NCBI GenBank assembly: GCA_014904845.1
Contig: MU119236.1
Coordinates: 127,758-191,757, forward strand
Direction: 5' to 3'
DNA: 64,000 nucleotides
Source of the DNA: Acephala macrosclerotiorum
Taxonomy: Eukaryota > Ascomycota > Leotiomycetes > Helotiales > Mollisiaceae
Both the position numbers and the translations under genes were made by a program. The first letter of the stretch is position 1; each line of letters starts with the position of its first letter. The notes below the pieces were generated by a model. The model was not told the DNA's origin, made no database searches, and worked only from the letters and a program-made list of their open reading frames with translations. This document shows positions 1 to 13,243 of this stretch, in pieces.

Positions 1-3000
1 ATTATTATTTACTCGATTTTCAAATTATAATCTCGTAGTAGTTTCTTTTATACGTTGAAATTTTCTTATATTCGATAATATTTAATTATTTTTATATATA
101 TTACAATTAAATTCGATAAATATTGATTTTTACGATTTAATAATTTTATAAATATTTAATATACACATATTTCAAATTAATTATATAATAATCGTATAAA
201 TTACTTTTTTTTTTTTTTTTTTNNNNNNNNNNTTTTTTTTTTTTTTTTTTTTTTAATTTTCTTATAATTATTTGTTTTTATTCGTAAATAATAATCGATT
301 TATTCGAATTAAAAAAACGTATTAATACTTTTAATACTTTATTTAATTTTTTTTCGATCGAATAAAAAATAATAAATAAATTTATAAATAGAATCGTTTT
401 ATATAACGTTAATAATACACAAAAAACTAATAAAATATTAATTGAAATTAATATTAATAATAAATATTAAATATATAAAAATTTAATAAACAATCGATTT
501 ATTTAATTGAATAAACGATTAATATAAATATAATATATTTTAAAATATATATATAAAATAAAAATAAAAATAAATATATAAAAAAAATAAAAAAAAATAT
601 GTTAATAATTATTTATTTAAAAATATATTATTATAAAAAGTATTATTTTTAAAATTTAAAATTATAATTAAAATTCTATTTATTATTTTTATATATTATA
701 TTATTATAATTTTTTTTAATAATATATATTTTAATCGAATATAAAAATAAATTTTTTAATTATAATACGAATTATTAATATAATAATTATATATAATTGT
801 TTATATTTTAATAAAAATAAAAAATAGAATTAAATAAAAAAATTATTACTACTATTTATTAACGTACATTAAAACAATTGATTTGTACAATTCAATAAAA
901 AGCGAATAATAAAATTTTATAAAAAGTTTTTTAAAAAATCGAAATTATATAAATAATTTATTTATTTGAATTTTATATATTATAATTTAATATAATTATT
1001 AAAAAAAATTTATCGAAATAATACGATTATAAAAATATTAATTTTCATTAATTTTTTTAAATCGATTATATTATTTACTTTATTTGTTTAATTTATTAAA
1101 ATTGAAATTTTTTTGTAAAAATCTCAATAATAAATAAATTTTTTTAAAATATTACATTTTAATACAAAATTAATTTTTGATCGATTATTATAAAAATTTT
1201 TATTATTGAATATTAAAATCGATAATATTATTGTTTTTTTAATTACATTTTAAAACGTTTATAATATTACTTTTTATAAAACGTTTAAATAATCAAGTAA
1301 ATTTATTTAAAGTACTACAAATCAATATATTAAAAAAATTTATTAAATTTTTCGTAAAAACTTTTTAAATTTAATAATTTCTTTTTATTACTTTTTATTA
1401 ATTTTATTATTTGTTAACAATTTTTCGATTTATTCGATTATAATTTTCAATATTTAATAAAGTTTTTCTTAGACTTAAGTTTATTCGATTTATTTCAATT
1501 TTATAATTACGATTTTAATAATAAATCTATATATTTTATTATTGCAATATTTAAATTTTAAATTTTTAATTAATAATTTTTTTATTTTAAAATTATTTTA
1601 AATTCGATTTTATATATTATTCATAATCTCGAAAAAATATATTTTATATTATTATTTAATAAATATTAAAATCGATATAATATTTTTTATTGAGTTTATT
1701 AATTCAAAAAAAATAAAAAAAATAATAATTTGTTTAATTCGTTTAATTATTTATTTAAAATACGAATATTAATATTTATTATTCGATTAATAATAATTAA
1801 AATATCGATCAATTTTTAAATTTTAATTCGAATAAAAAATACGATTAATAGAAAATATATATATAATTCGATTTTATTAGAAAGTTTAAAACGTATTATA
1901 TTTTTGTTTACATAGTAAATTAATAAAATATAATAAAAATTAATATTCAAATTAACAAATATTAAATATTAAATATTGATTATAAAAAAAAATAAAACAA
2001 TTAAATACGCAATAAAATAATTTTTATTAAACTTATAAACTTTTTTTATAAACGTTACTAAAATTAATAATTATATTAAACGATTTTTATTTATAATGAA
2101 TTTTAATATTTTTTTATTATTCGATTTTTTTTATATATTTTTTTTTATTAAATTGTTTTATATTGAAAATAAACGAAAATATATATATATTTTTTTTGTA
2201 CGAATATTTCGAAATACAATTTGTTTTTAAGAATTTATTACTTAATAATAATAATAATTAATAAAATACTCGATAGTATTTTAATTAATTTATTTAAAAA
2301 AAAAAAAAAAAATTTCGTTAATTTTTTTTTTTGATAATTGAAAACGTAAAAATATTTTTTTTTATCAATTTTTCGCGTTTATTAAAATTTATTTAAAAAA
2401 TAATTATTTTATTCGTTTTTTTAATTTTAGTTTTTTTAATTATTCGATTGAATTTTGCGAAGTTATTTTTCGAGTATTTAAAAGTTTTTACGTTTTTAAA
2501 TTAAATTTTTTTGTTATATTAATAAACGACGCAAATTTAATTATTAAAATTTTATTTGTAAAAATTTTAATTTTTATTATTCGATCGAATTTTGTTTTGA
2601 TATTATTTGTTTTTTCAATTTTAATTATTTGATCGAGATCGATTTTTTTTTGATTTTTCTTTGAATTATTTGTATTTATAATAATATTTTTTATATTTGA
2701 ATTTTTTTTTTTTTCTTTTTTTGCTTTCAAGTATTATATTTATTCTATAGTCAATTGATTAAATCGATCGAAATTGATTAATTTCTTTGATATTATATTA
2801 TAAAACTCGAGAAATTTAATTTTTTTTTAATTTAATAAATAATAAATTTCAAATTATATTTTTAATATTCAAATTTATATATATTTATTATTTTATTTTC
2901 GAATTTTAAATTTTTTTAAAAGTTTATATTTTGTTATTGAATCGATTTTATCGATCGATATAATACGTTATTATAATCTATATACAAATTTTTTTTTTTT

Positions 3001-6000
3001 TTAAAAGTATATAATAATATTTTAAAATTGAAATTAATTTAATCGTCGAAATTTAATCTAATTATTATTATACATTTATACAAATAATATTAGATTTAAT
3101 TTTAAATATAAATATTTATTGAAACTTTTTACGATTTATATTTTGTATATAAATTATTTATATATTTTATATTAAAAAATATTTGAAATATATTATACAA
3201 TTAATCGTTTAATACAATTCAATCAATTTTTAATCGAAATTAAATATTATTTAATTCGAAATACGCGATTTTTATTTAATTTAAATTAATAATTTTTAAA
3301 TTTAAAAATTATAAAATTTAAAATATTATTAAACTTTTATTCGTTTAATTTTTTATTTATTAAAATTAAAACTAGAAATTTTTTTTATTTTTATTAATAT
3401 AATAAAATACGTAATTTGAATTAAAATATTCTAATAAATCGTAATATAAATCGATTTTATAAAAAAATTCAAAAATATATTCAAATTAAATTTTTAAAAT
3501 TATTATTAATAATAAATATTTCAAATTATATTTTTTGAATATTATTATATTTTTTAAATAATATTTTTTAAAGTATTTAAAATTCTTTAACATTCTCGTA
3601 TAATATAATATATATTTACAAATAAAAATTATAAATCGAAATTCGATCGATTTTTTAAATATATATTTTTTTTTGCGATTTAAATTCTATAAAATTTATA
3701 ATTTTTTTTATTTATCGATCAATTTAATTATTATTAAATCGAATAAATTTATATAATATTTAATAATTCGATTAATTTTAATCGATATTATAATTAATTT
3801 TATTTAAATTTAAAATCGATAAAAATTCTTTTTTTTATATTAAATAAAATTTAATTATTATAAAATAATTTATTGAATAATTGTTTTTTAATTATTTTTC
3901 AAAATATATTTAATTAATATTAATCGAAATTTAATATTTTTTTAAATTAATTACTTGAAAAAATTTTATTTTAATAATATATAACAAAAAAATAAAAAAT
4001 ATTAAATACGAATTAAAATTGAAATAATTAAATAATATTTGAAATATCGCGATATATATTGATTTTTTATCGAATTAATAAATTATACGTATTGCATTTG
4101 AAAATATAAATATAATAATATTTTTAATTTTGAAATCGTAAACGCGATTTATATTAAATTGTAATTTTTAAATTAACGTATTTTAAAAATATAATTTTTG
4201 AAATTAATTATAAAAATAATTTTAATAATTTTAAATTATTTTTAAATAGTTTATTAAATATAATTACGTGTAATTAAACAAGAAAAAAATAATTAAAAAA
4301 GATTATAAAAAAAATAAAAAAATAAAATTGAAAATTGAAACTTGTAATTAATAAATCGAGAGTTTCGTTTAATAAAATATTAGTACGTTTTTTCGTATAT
4401 TAATATTAAAATTTTCAAATAATTGTTTTTAATTAATTAATTATTTCAATATATAATTTATTTTTTAAATTTTTTTCAAAAATAAATTATTATTAAAATT
4501 TAATAAAATCGTAAATTGCGTTCGTAATATATTATTAATTAATAAATTAAAAAAATGAAATTTAATTATATTTATACAAAATTAATTTTATTTTTAATTT
4601 TCAAATTAAATCGAATTAATTATATAATAATTATATAATTTCAATATAATATCAATATAATAATATTTTTTATAATATTAATTTTTATACGAATTTTCAA
4701 AAAATATATTTTAAAATTTTAATAAAATTTAATAATTTGTAAAATCGAATTCGCGTTAATTTATATAATTTATATATATATTCGTTTTTCGATTTATTTT
4801 AAAATCGATAAAATTATTCGTAGTTTTTTTTATTTATTATTTAATACTACGAAATCTCGATATATATAAATTTTAAAATCGTTTATATAATATTTTTTTA
4901 TTTTTAAATTATAGTTTTCAAATTATTTAAATTAATAAACAAACGAAATTTTTTTTTTCGTATATCGAATTTTCGATTTTTTTACTTTTTTTTTAAAAAC
5001 ATTTTAAATTATTATTAAATTATTTAATTTGAAATCTTTTTTAAATTTAAATTCTCTCGATTAATACTTTTTTATTTATTTATTCAAATTTATTATTATT
5101 TGTTAAATTACTTAATATCGATTTTTATTTATTAATATTTATTTAAATTTAATTATTTTTTTTAAATATTTTATTAATATTAATCAATTAAATTGAATTT
5201 TTTTTCATTTTATTAAATATATAATATATTCGAAAAATATAATTCAATATTAAAACTATCAAAAAATATTTATAAATTTTAATATATCGAATATTAAATA
5301 CTAGAAATATTTTTAAATTTTATCGATTTCAATTTATAATTATTTCTATTTCAATATATTTGTATCAAATAAAAAAAAAATTATTTAAATCAATTTTCAA
5401 CGAATTCAATAATTAATAAATAGTTTATTAATTCAAAAAATTGTTTTATATTATAATATATAAATATATATTTTACTCGTTCGTTTATAAAATAATTACT
5501 ATTATTAAAATATACTATTTTTAATCAATCGAATATTAGAATTAAATATTTTATAAAAAAAAAATTATTTTATTTTACGTATATTATATAAATTTTACTT
5601 TATTCGAATCGTATATAATAATTCTCAATTACAAATATATATTAATAATTCGTAAAACTATAAAATAAAAAAATTAAATCGATTTAATCAATATATAATA
5701 TTAATATAAATTTAAATTTTATAATTAATTTCAATAATTTAAACAATTTATAAATCTTATTATATTAATATATTTAATATAATTTATATTATAAAATTGT
5801 ATTTTTAATTCGAATAAATTAATATATTTATTTTATAAATCGTAAAAAAATTAAATTATTCGAAAAATAATTATAATTTTCGTAAATATATTTGAAATAA
5901 AAAAAAACTTTATATTTTACTATATATTTTATTAATTATTTATCTCGTTTTACATATAAAAAAATTAAAATTATTTTAAAAATTAATTTAAATTTTATTG

Positions 6001-6016
6001 ATTTATATTGTAATAT
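1..6016. repeat. Older AT-rich, RIP-degraded repeat block (left flank)
   Basis: Almost pure A/T sequence with short ORFs only. Remaining cytosines lie mostly in CpG (TCG, ACG), while CpA and CpC are rare, which is the composition expected after repeat-induced point mutation of CpA. No protein family can be read in either strand; the one 80-codon ORF near 2490-2730 (minus) is a Lys/Asn/Ile homopolymer-like translation. A ten-base N run at 223-232 inside a T tract marks an assembly gap. The block is more AT-rich than the retrotransposon to its right, so it looks older. Confidence 0.85.
223..232. other. Assembly gap (10 N) inside a poly-T tract
   Basis: Ten N bases are flanked on both sides by runs of T (about 203-222 and 233-254). 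The true length is unknown; the gap most likely reflects failure to resolve the homopolymer. Confidence 0.95.
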
Positions 6017-6274
6017 TATAGAAAAACAATAAAATACAAAGCAAAAAAGTCCAATCGTAGATTAGTTCGTTTTAATCAATGAATTAAATTTATTCGAAGT
6101 AATCCGTAATTCGTAAATCAATCAATCAATCAATCAAAGTAAAAATAGAAAGAATTGTTTATTAGTCTATAGTAAACGAAAACTCCTTATGTACTAGAAG
6201 ATACGTAATCAGTACTACTCTCGAAACTAGTTATTTACAAGGATTTTAAAGGGAAAGTATATAGTCTCACTACA
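6017..6274 (-). repeat. 3' LTR of the Gypsy-type element
   Basis: 258-bp copy of the long terminal repeat, in the same orientation as the copy at 17876-18133. By hand alignment there are about 32 differences, all transitions (A/G or C/T) and no indels. It contains a five-unit TCAA tandem run at about 6117-6137 that is conserved in the other copy. Its first dinucleotide is TA where the other copy has TG, as expected from a G-to-A change. Confidence 0.9.
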
Positions 6275-6286
6275 ATCGTCTTTCCA
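6275..6286 (-). other. Candidate polypurine tract
   Basis: Directly inside the 3' LTR the minus strand reads ATGGAAAGACGA, a purine-rich run in the position expected for the plus-strand priming tract. Short and degraded, so only a positional assignment. Confidence 0.35.
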
Positions 6287-6358
6287 TATAACGAACTCGT
6301 CTCGAGCCTCGAAGAAAAAAACTAGAAAAAGAAAAAAAACCCGCTTTAAACAAGAAAT

Positions 6359-8701
6359 TCAAAGTTCGAAATTTTTCAAATCATCGTTGTTTTTTTTCAA
6401 GAATTTAACAGTTTTTTCAATATTTCTATTAGTACTAAACTCTTTTGTAGTCTGCTTTTTTTTCTTTTTAGAACTTAATAAAAAGAAAGAGAGTAAACGA
6501 ATCTCAGGTACAAACTTATCGTTAGAAATAATTAAATACTTCTGATCATTTTTTATAAATACTATCAATCTCTCAATCTCGCATTTAAAAAAGAATTTAT
6601 TATCAGAAAACATTTTTATTTCTCTCATCTCAAGATATCGAAAGGTTAATTTGATTTGAATTACAATTTGTTTTTACTAATAAGTATACAAATGTCTATT
6701 ATTAAACGAGTTCTAGTAATCTAATTATTGGAAAATCTTATATCGAACGACAAAGTAATCTAAGAATTTCGCGCAACGGATTATATCGAATATTGCGTCG
6801 ATCCTTTCAAATTGGACACTATCGAAAAAAGATTCGTCGTTAAAAAATTCTCGAAATCGATTCTCGGAGAAAGCTCGAAACTTGTCATAAATTTCTTTGA
6901 GTTTCTCGTAAATAGTATCGCCGATGATTTTTCTACTAGTATCAACAGGTATCAAACTTACGAGGAGTAAAGTGAAAGAACTAGAGTTTTTAAGATTCTC
7001 GACGTATTTTCGACCGACAAAAGTCTTTGTTTTGTAGACGTGTAATTTCAATTCCTGAGATTCTTTTTCTACAATACTTGATTGAGTTTGTTCCAAGAGA
7101 TTTCTAATTAAAGTCCGACTCTCAATATTAAAAAAGAGATTTATCCAAGTAATTTTTTTAGGAAATTGAAACAATCAATTTATCGTCTTTTTATGATCGT
7201 CGAACCGTGAATAAATTATTTGAAGTTTATTAGAAAAAAAAAATTCAATGTATAATAAATTTAAATCTTAAAATATATTTATTTTTTTTTCGTAAAAGAA
7301 TTAATTAACTTTACCGTTTTAATAGAGTCTAATAAATTGAAAAAAGGTAACAAAGTGAAAAAAGTAGTTTTTAGAAAGTCGATGAAATAATAATTACAAT
7401 CTGGGATTTATTTACAAAAATTAAACGATAAAAAAAAAGTACGCATTATATAAAAAAGAAAATTCGTTAGAAAGAATTCGTCAATAGTAAAATTTCAACA
7501 TATTAATTTCTTTGAGAAAAAGCGATAAAATATTCTTTTTTTTCGTTTATTTAAAAAAATCTTACAAAGTAAAAACTATTGCAATTTTCAGATCAATAGA
7601 CGATTTAATCGAGGAGACAAGCGTAAAAACGACAAAAGTTCGCGAGAATTGAAATCGATCCTTTGTTAACGTTTTTTGTTTATATTGAAAAATGGTAAAA
7701 ATATCTATAAATTAAAAACGAGTATCAAAGTAAATCTAAGCGAGTCGAAAACTTTTTCTTTCAATGTACAACTTATAAATTTTAAACAATCGTATTTTTA
7801 TAATTTCAATTTATTCTTCGTCGTTTCCAAGGTATAAATCGAGATTCTCGTAAAGCGTTATACAATAAACTCGATAAAGTTGTTCAATGAACGAATACTT
7901 GTAAACATTGTAAACGGTATTTAGAATTTTAACGCGATCAATGAAATTCAAAGTATTAAAGAAAGTAACGTTTGATTTCTAAGTATTGTTTATATCGCAC
8001 GTATAATCAATTATCGGGCGTATATTATTTGATTAGAGCTCGCGAATTGGTCGGAATAAAATAGTATTAAACTACGATAAAATAATAACAATTTTGTGTT
8101 TTTTTGACGTAGACGTAAATATATTATAGTATTTTTTATTATTGGCAATAGATTTCTTGAGTTTAATTAGCGTAGAGATTGAAACGAAAAAAAAAGCGAA
8201 TCGAAAAATTTGAAAAATTTGAAAAATTTAAAGAGACAAAAAATTTTGTACGGAAGGACTAATAATAATAATATCGTTATTATCGTTATCGCCGTCGTCG
8301 TTGTTATTGTCAATTAATGAAATTGTTTGAAGAAGTAAAATATTGGCGTTAATAGTTTTTTGAAATTTGGCGTTTCAAATGTTTATACTACTAATAACGA
8401 CGACCGACCATTTTTTAGATTTATTCGTAAAGATTAGAAAAAATTCTCTAGTATATTTTCCAGTTATCAAAAGTTCGCAAAAGTAGAAAATAAAACGCAA
8501 TTTTTTCAAATTTATTTTATTCAAATTTGTAATCATTAAATTATCACTTGCATTTTTCAAGTATATTAACGCCTTTTTACAATCAATAAATCGAAAAAAT
8601 ATTCTTATAAATAGTGTATTGTAAACTTTGTTTCTCTCGATAATAATTATATTAATAACTTTAATAATTTCGCGAAACGCAAAACGTTTTATACGAAACA
8701 T
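6359..8701 (-). other. Unexplained 3' region of the retrotransposon with three ORF remnants
   Basis: Between pol and the 3' LTR lie three minus-strand open frames: 8701-8375 (108 codons), 7174-6725 (149 codons) and 6628-6359 (89 codons). The 149-codon frame is the best preserved non-pol frame of the element; it is charged, has repeated Phe-Arg-Glu motifs (FRAFSENRFREFFNDESFFD) and no family I recognise. Near 8268-8312 the minus strand has a GAC/GAT/AAC run that would encode an Asp/Asn tract. They could be an extra gene after pol or a second nested element. Confidence 0.4.
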
Positions 8702-10366
8702 TTGCCCGAGTTTTTAGTATATATACTTGTCGTAAAATCCATCAATAGAATTTTCAATAAATTGTCGAAATATTTGAACTCGAGAAAAAATTTTCTAATT
8801 ATAACGTTTAAATATACTATCAAAAGTTTTGATTAAATTAAATCGAGTTTATTAAAGCGCGATACGCGACTTTTCAATTTTATTCATTTCAAAAAGAAAA
8901 TCTTTGTTTAAAACTATGTACTATTTCAAGATTTTCTTAGAAAATCTCAAAATAATACTATTTTCAATTTTCTTTTTCTATTCAATTAAAATTTCCTTTA
9001 CTACGTTTTTAATTTTCATAAGTTCATTATTAATATTACTAATCGCAATTACTTTCTTTTCAAATGACAATTTACTAATAGTTTTCTATAAATCATCGAA
9101 ATCGCATTATACGATTTATACAAACGTATTATAATCATTTTCGTCTCGTTTTTTATACGCGAAATTTATACTTTTAAAATTTAATAAAACATTTCCTTGA
9201 AATATAATAATAATATCGCAAAAACTTCGAAAATAAAAACTAAAATTGTAAAATTTATACGTAAAAAAACAATATAATAAATTGATCGAATTTTGAAAAT
9301 AGAAAACACGTAAATTTGAAAAAAAAAAATCTATTAATAAAATCGAAAAGAATTATGAATTCTTATACTTGTAAAAAAATTATACAAAAAAAGCAAACAA
9401 ATATTTTTACGTTTTGAATAATTGAAAATTGCGAGATTTGTTTGTTTTTGCGAAGAAAGTTTTTAAAACGTATTGGTACATGTAATTGAAATATCGTAAT
9501 ATTAATCTCGAATAAAAAATTTTGAAAGTTTTAAATAAACAGTTTTATACTAATTTCTCATGAAACGTATTAAATAAATCTTGAAAAGAAAAGAATAGAA
9601 AAAGCAAATATCTATAGATCGTTTTTGTAAAAGAAACATATATAAATTCTTGAAAAAAATCGTCGTAAAATACTCAAATAAATAAAGTATATTCAATTGA
9701 TAAAATTGTTTACATACAAAGTAATACAAATTAAAACTTTAAAAAAATGAAAAAAGAAATAAATAATACTAAAAAGAAATTATAATCTTTAAATTGACGT
9801 AAGATTAAAAAATTATAATTGAAAAGTTTTGAGAAAAAGAAAAAAAAGAATTGAAAAAAATTTTCTTATAAATCATAGTAAATATTGTATTAACGAACGT
9901 TTATACAATTTGAATATAATTAAATATAATCGAAATATATTCAAATATATCGAAATATATTTGGAAATATTCGAATATATTAAGAAATATTCTCTATAAA
10001 TCTTAAAAATTAGAATTTTTTAAAATTTTCTAAAGAAAAAAAAAATAATATAATCTCGTTTTTTCATATAATAAAACCGTCCCGATTACAATAAAAAAAA
10101 AATGAAACTTTCGAAGCGTGAATAGAGTTTATTAAAATAAGCAAAAGTATTCTAAAAAGAATCGACAAAAAAAAATAGAACCGCTGTAAGTAGAAAAAAA
10201 AAAAATAGTTCTTTTTCGATTAGAAAATCGTTATTATCTCGAAGTTTGACAAATTCTTTTCATTTATTCAATTTTTAGAGAATCGTATGTATTTGTTTCT
10301 CTCGATCTTACTGAGTTCAGAAATACGAACTACAATTCCAGTTTTTTTTTCAATTTCTTGAGTACT

Positions 10367-10579
10367 TTATTTATCACGAAATTCTTTAATCGTTTTCTTT
10401 TCTACATTTGTATTCTTATTATCATTGAAATCAACGAACTCAACAATATTCTCGTTCTCGCCATTGTCCAAAGAATTCCAGTATCTATTCCTTTTAACGA
10501 ATTTCTTCAAGCGATTCCCAGTATATAATCTTCGAATTATCGTTCCATTTACTTCTTCGAGTAGATAACTCTCTTTCAA
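10367..10579 (-). pseudogene. C-terminal end of the pol polyprotein
   Basis: A 70-codon frame begins SYLLEEVNGTIIRRLYTGNRL, matching the end of fungal Gypsy polyproteins ('YyLaElDGt.l..pvaGnRLk.F'). After it the residues become Asn/Glu-rich. It lies about 250 bp downstream of the integrase fragments on the same strand and probably marks the 3' end of pol. Confidence 0.6.
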
Positions 10580-10809
10580 TTGATTTACTTAACGAACTCG
10601 ATATAAATCCAACCATTTATACAACAATTTGATATTCTTAAACATATTCTAATCAATAAGTTTAATATTATATATCAAAACGAAGTTCTTTTCTCGAATT
10701 GATTCTTTTCGTATTTAGTAATAAACGTCGAAATATACTTGGTCTTGCTTGCGATTGCGTTTTTTTTTCAGTCTCGATTTTTTTATATTCTCGTTTCGCA
10801 TTTCAATCT

Positions 10810-10990
10810 ACCTGGTTCTCAATTCAAGAAACTTCGCTCGATCATGTACTTCGTCCCAATCGAGAATTTTTCAAATGGGAAATCGAGTCTCAACAAATAA
10901 AACAACTTCTTTGCCATAGACTATATAAAATGGCGTACATTCAATTGGTTTATGAATGGTCGTTCGATCCGCAAAAAGGACAATTGGTAA
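10810..10990 (-). pseudogene. Integrase C-terminal part with an in-frame TGA
   Basis: Reading the minus strand gives LFADRTTIHKPIECTPFYIV, then YGKEVVLFVETRFPI, a TGA stop, then KILDWDEVHDRAKFLELRTR. This matches the fungal Gypsy integrase pattern 'WADRttvk.sTg.tPy.lVyG.e.vlPvel..pswr.l.Wdevhdra.lla.R.R'. The TGA sits where the family usually has Trp, so it is best explained as TGG to TGA. Confidence 0.75.
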
Positions 10991-10999
10991 ATATTCCAA

Positions 11000-11257
11000 T
11001 CAACTTTTCTTACTTCTTTTCGTTAAAGTAATCAATACGATAATAATAGATTGATATCTTCGCTCAATTATCCCGTTTGTTTTCGAATTATATGCAAAGA
11101 TAATAATTCGCTTGATTTCGAGTTTGTTCAATTTTTTGATAATAGTTTTTTTGAATTCGAATTCTTCGTTCAATTTTATATAATTGAAAACGTTATGTCT
11201 ACAAATGATATCATTGTAAATAAACTTGGTAATCTTTTTAAAAATCGAATTTTTCAT
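11000..11257 (-). pseudogene. Integrase core fragment (pol)
   Basis: The 85-codon frame holds an rve-type integrase signature: FAYNSKTNGIIERRYQSI, equivalent to the conserved 'aYhPqaNGmvER.h..i' that carries the last catalytic glutamate. It follows the reverse transcriptase on the minus strand by about 1.6 kb. The remaining integrase continues beyond 11000 in a frame with a stop. Degraded by transitions; the catalytic glutamate in the NGIIER motif is still encoded. Confidence 0.8.
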
Positions 11258-12883
11258 TGGTTTGATTTCAATTCAATCGAAAAAGTTATCTCGTACTACA
11301 ATTAAACTATCGAACATTTTATATTGCGAAAATTTAATTATATTTATTCCAATACAATAAAATAACGAAACTACTCTCTAGGAGTATAAAACTTCTTCGT
11401 ATTTTTTTTTGTTTTTGTATTGACAGTCGTTGCAACTTGTTACAAAATCTCGAACGTTTTCGTAATACTCTTTCTAGTAATATCGACTAATCACTCGATA
11501 GTAAATATTTTTCTTTCTAGTATATTCGGACTTATTATATAATTCAATTATAATTGTTATACGCTGTTTTAAATCGTTTAAAACAAATCGAGATAAGTAA
11601 AATTTAATAGTATTCTTTTATAATATCTTATTTCGAACACTATAATCAATAGATTCTCGAATTAATTTGCGAAATTCTACTCTCGAAAACTATTTTAATC
11701 GTTTTAAAATTGTCAAATACTAAGTAATATTTTAAAAATAATTCGAATAACTATTATCAAGAAAAAAAATAGTATTGTTGTCGTTATCATTGTCTAGTAA
11801 TTTATTGATTTTAAAAGAAACGATTAATACAACGTATACGAAAAATGCGATCGATATCGAAAATTAAAAATCAAAAATACCGGGTTTAAAAAAATTCTCT
11901 TAAATTTGATTTAATAATTCAAATAAATATTTTCGTTTCACGTATTTACTTTCAATTACAAATAATCTACTTTTAATTTTTCGATTAATTTTGCGTTCTT
12001 TGATCGAAATTGGAACTATTTTAACGTAATCAAACTCGATTACAATAAATTTATTGATATTTATTTTTTCCTTTGAATTATCGTTTTCTATTCGCGATCT
12101 TTTGAATAATTTGTTTACAATAGTATAAATATTTCTTCTAATATACTTAATTTCGAAATCGAATAATCGTATTCAAACGAGTCAACGAGTAATCAAAACG
12201 CTAAAAAGATTTATTATTACTCGATTCAATTAAGCGACAAATATATTAACGTTCGTTTCAAAGATAAAATGAACGCTATATAACCAAGATCGTAACTTGT
12301 GAAAATATTTTAAAATTTTTTGACATTTTCTCTTTGTCGTATTATAATTTCATTTAATAGCATTTTAAAGTTCTAATTCGTATCGAATTACTCGTTTCTA
12401 TTCTTTGTCATTATATTAATCGAGTGTTTCTCTATATTTTTATTGATTAATATCGACATTTAGAATAATCATTTTTTATCCATTTATAGAATTATAATAA
12501 ATTTTGCAAAGTATTGAAACCGTTGTAAATTTGTCTTATAAAAATACTATAATAGTTTTCTATTCTTTTTTTCATTCAAAAAATTCGTCCTTTTTAATCA
12601 ATTGATATAACGACTCAATAATAATACCAAAATATTAAATCTATATTTTATAATAAATACAAATTCCAATAAAAACTTTAATTTTAAAAATATTATTATA
12701 TTTAATCCATTTTAAAATCTTGATAACTTTTACACTTTCAAAAAAACGTCTTTCAAAACTACAAACGAAACCAATAATAATCATTCCGTTTTAACAAAAT
12801 TGTAATTTGAGTCCTATGTAAATTTGAATTCTCTCGATTCGATCCAACGTTCTATTCAAATTTTGAATATATTCAAAGACGAA

Positions 12884-13243
12884 TCAACGAATCCCTGAAA
12901 ATACCAACTCGTTATCGTAATCCGTATAAAGTTTTTTGATTTTTACATTATCCAGAAATAATATCGCGACTTTAAAAAATACGTCTTTTAAAATTGTTAT
13001 AATAATTCGAACGAATTGAATTATAGAATTAATTGTTTCTTGAAACGATATTATTATTCGTAGAAGTTCTAATAGAGTTATAAAAGTAATCATATTTCTA
13101 TTTCGAACGTTTAACGTAAATTGATCGTATTTAGAAAAGAAATCTATTAAAAAAGCGTAAAAACATTCGATAAATTTTTTAGAAAATTCATTCATGGAAA
13201 AGAATATATTAACGTTTTTCAAAGTAATCGAATTTATTTTCAT
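12884..13243 (-). pseudogene. Reverse transcriptase fragment (pol)
   Basis: A 119-codon open stretch aligns from memory with the finger/palm part of fungal Gypsy reverse transcriptases. It has LIDFFSKYDQ (motif A aspartate region), an SxxQFVRIITxIL segment, then VAILFLDNVKIK, where the catalytic pair reads LDN instead of LDD. The Asp-to-Asn change is what a GAT/GAC to AAT/AAC transition would give. It ends in ELVFSGIR, matching the conserved 'lpGIRRFV' continuation. It lies upstream of the integrase on the same strand, which sets the element as Ty3/Gypsy rather than Copia. Not functional. Confidence 0.85.

Noticed and set aside
2488..2730. 80-codon minus-strand ORF in the AT block
   Set aside because: Lys/Asn/Ile homopolymer-like translation of AT-rich DNA without any motif.
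6117..6137. TCAA tandem run as a possible CRISPR or satellite
   Set aside because: Only five tetramers, present in both LTR copies; a simple microsatellite within the LTR.
8904..9134. 76-codon plus-strand hydrophobic ORF
   Set aside because: Antisense to the retrotransposon, and Phe/Ile-rich as expected from AT-rich DNA; not a membrane protein gene.
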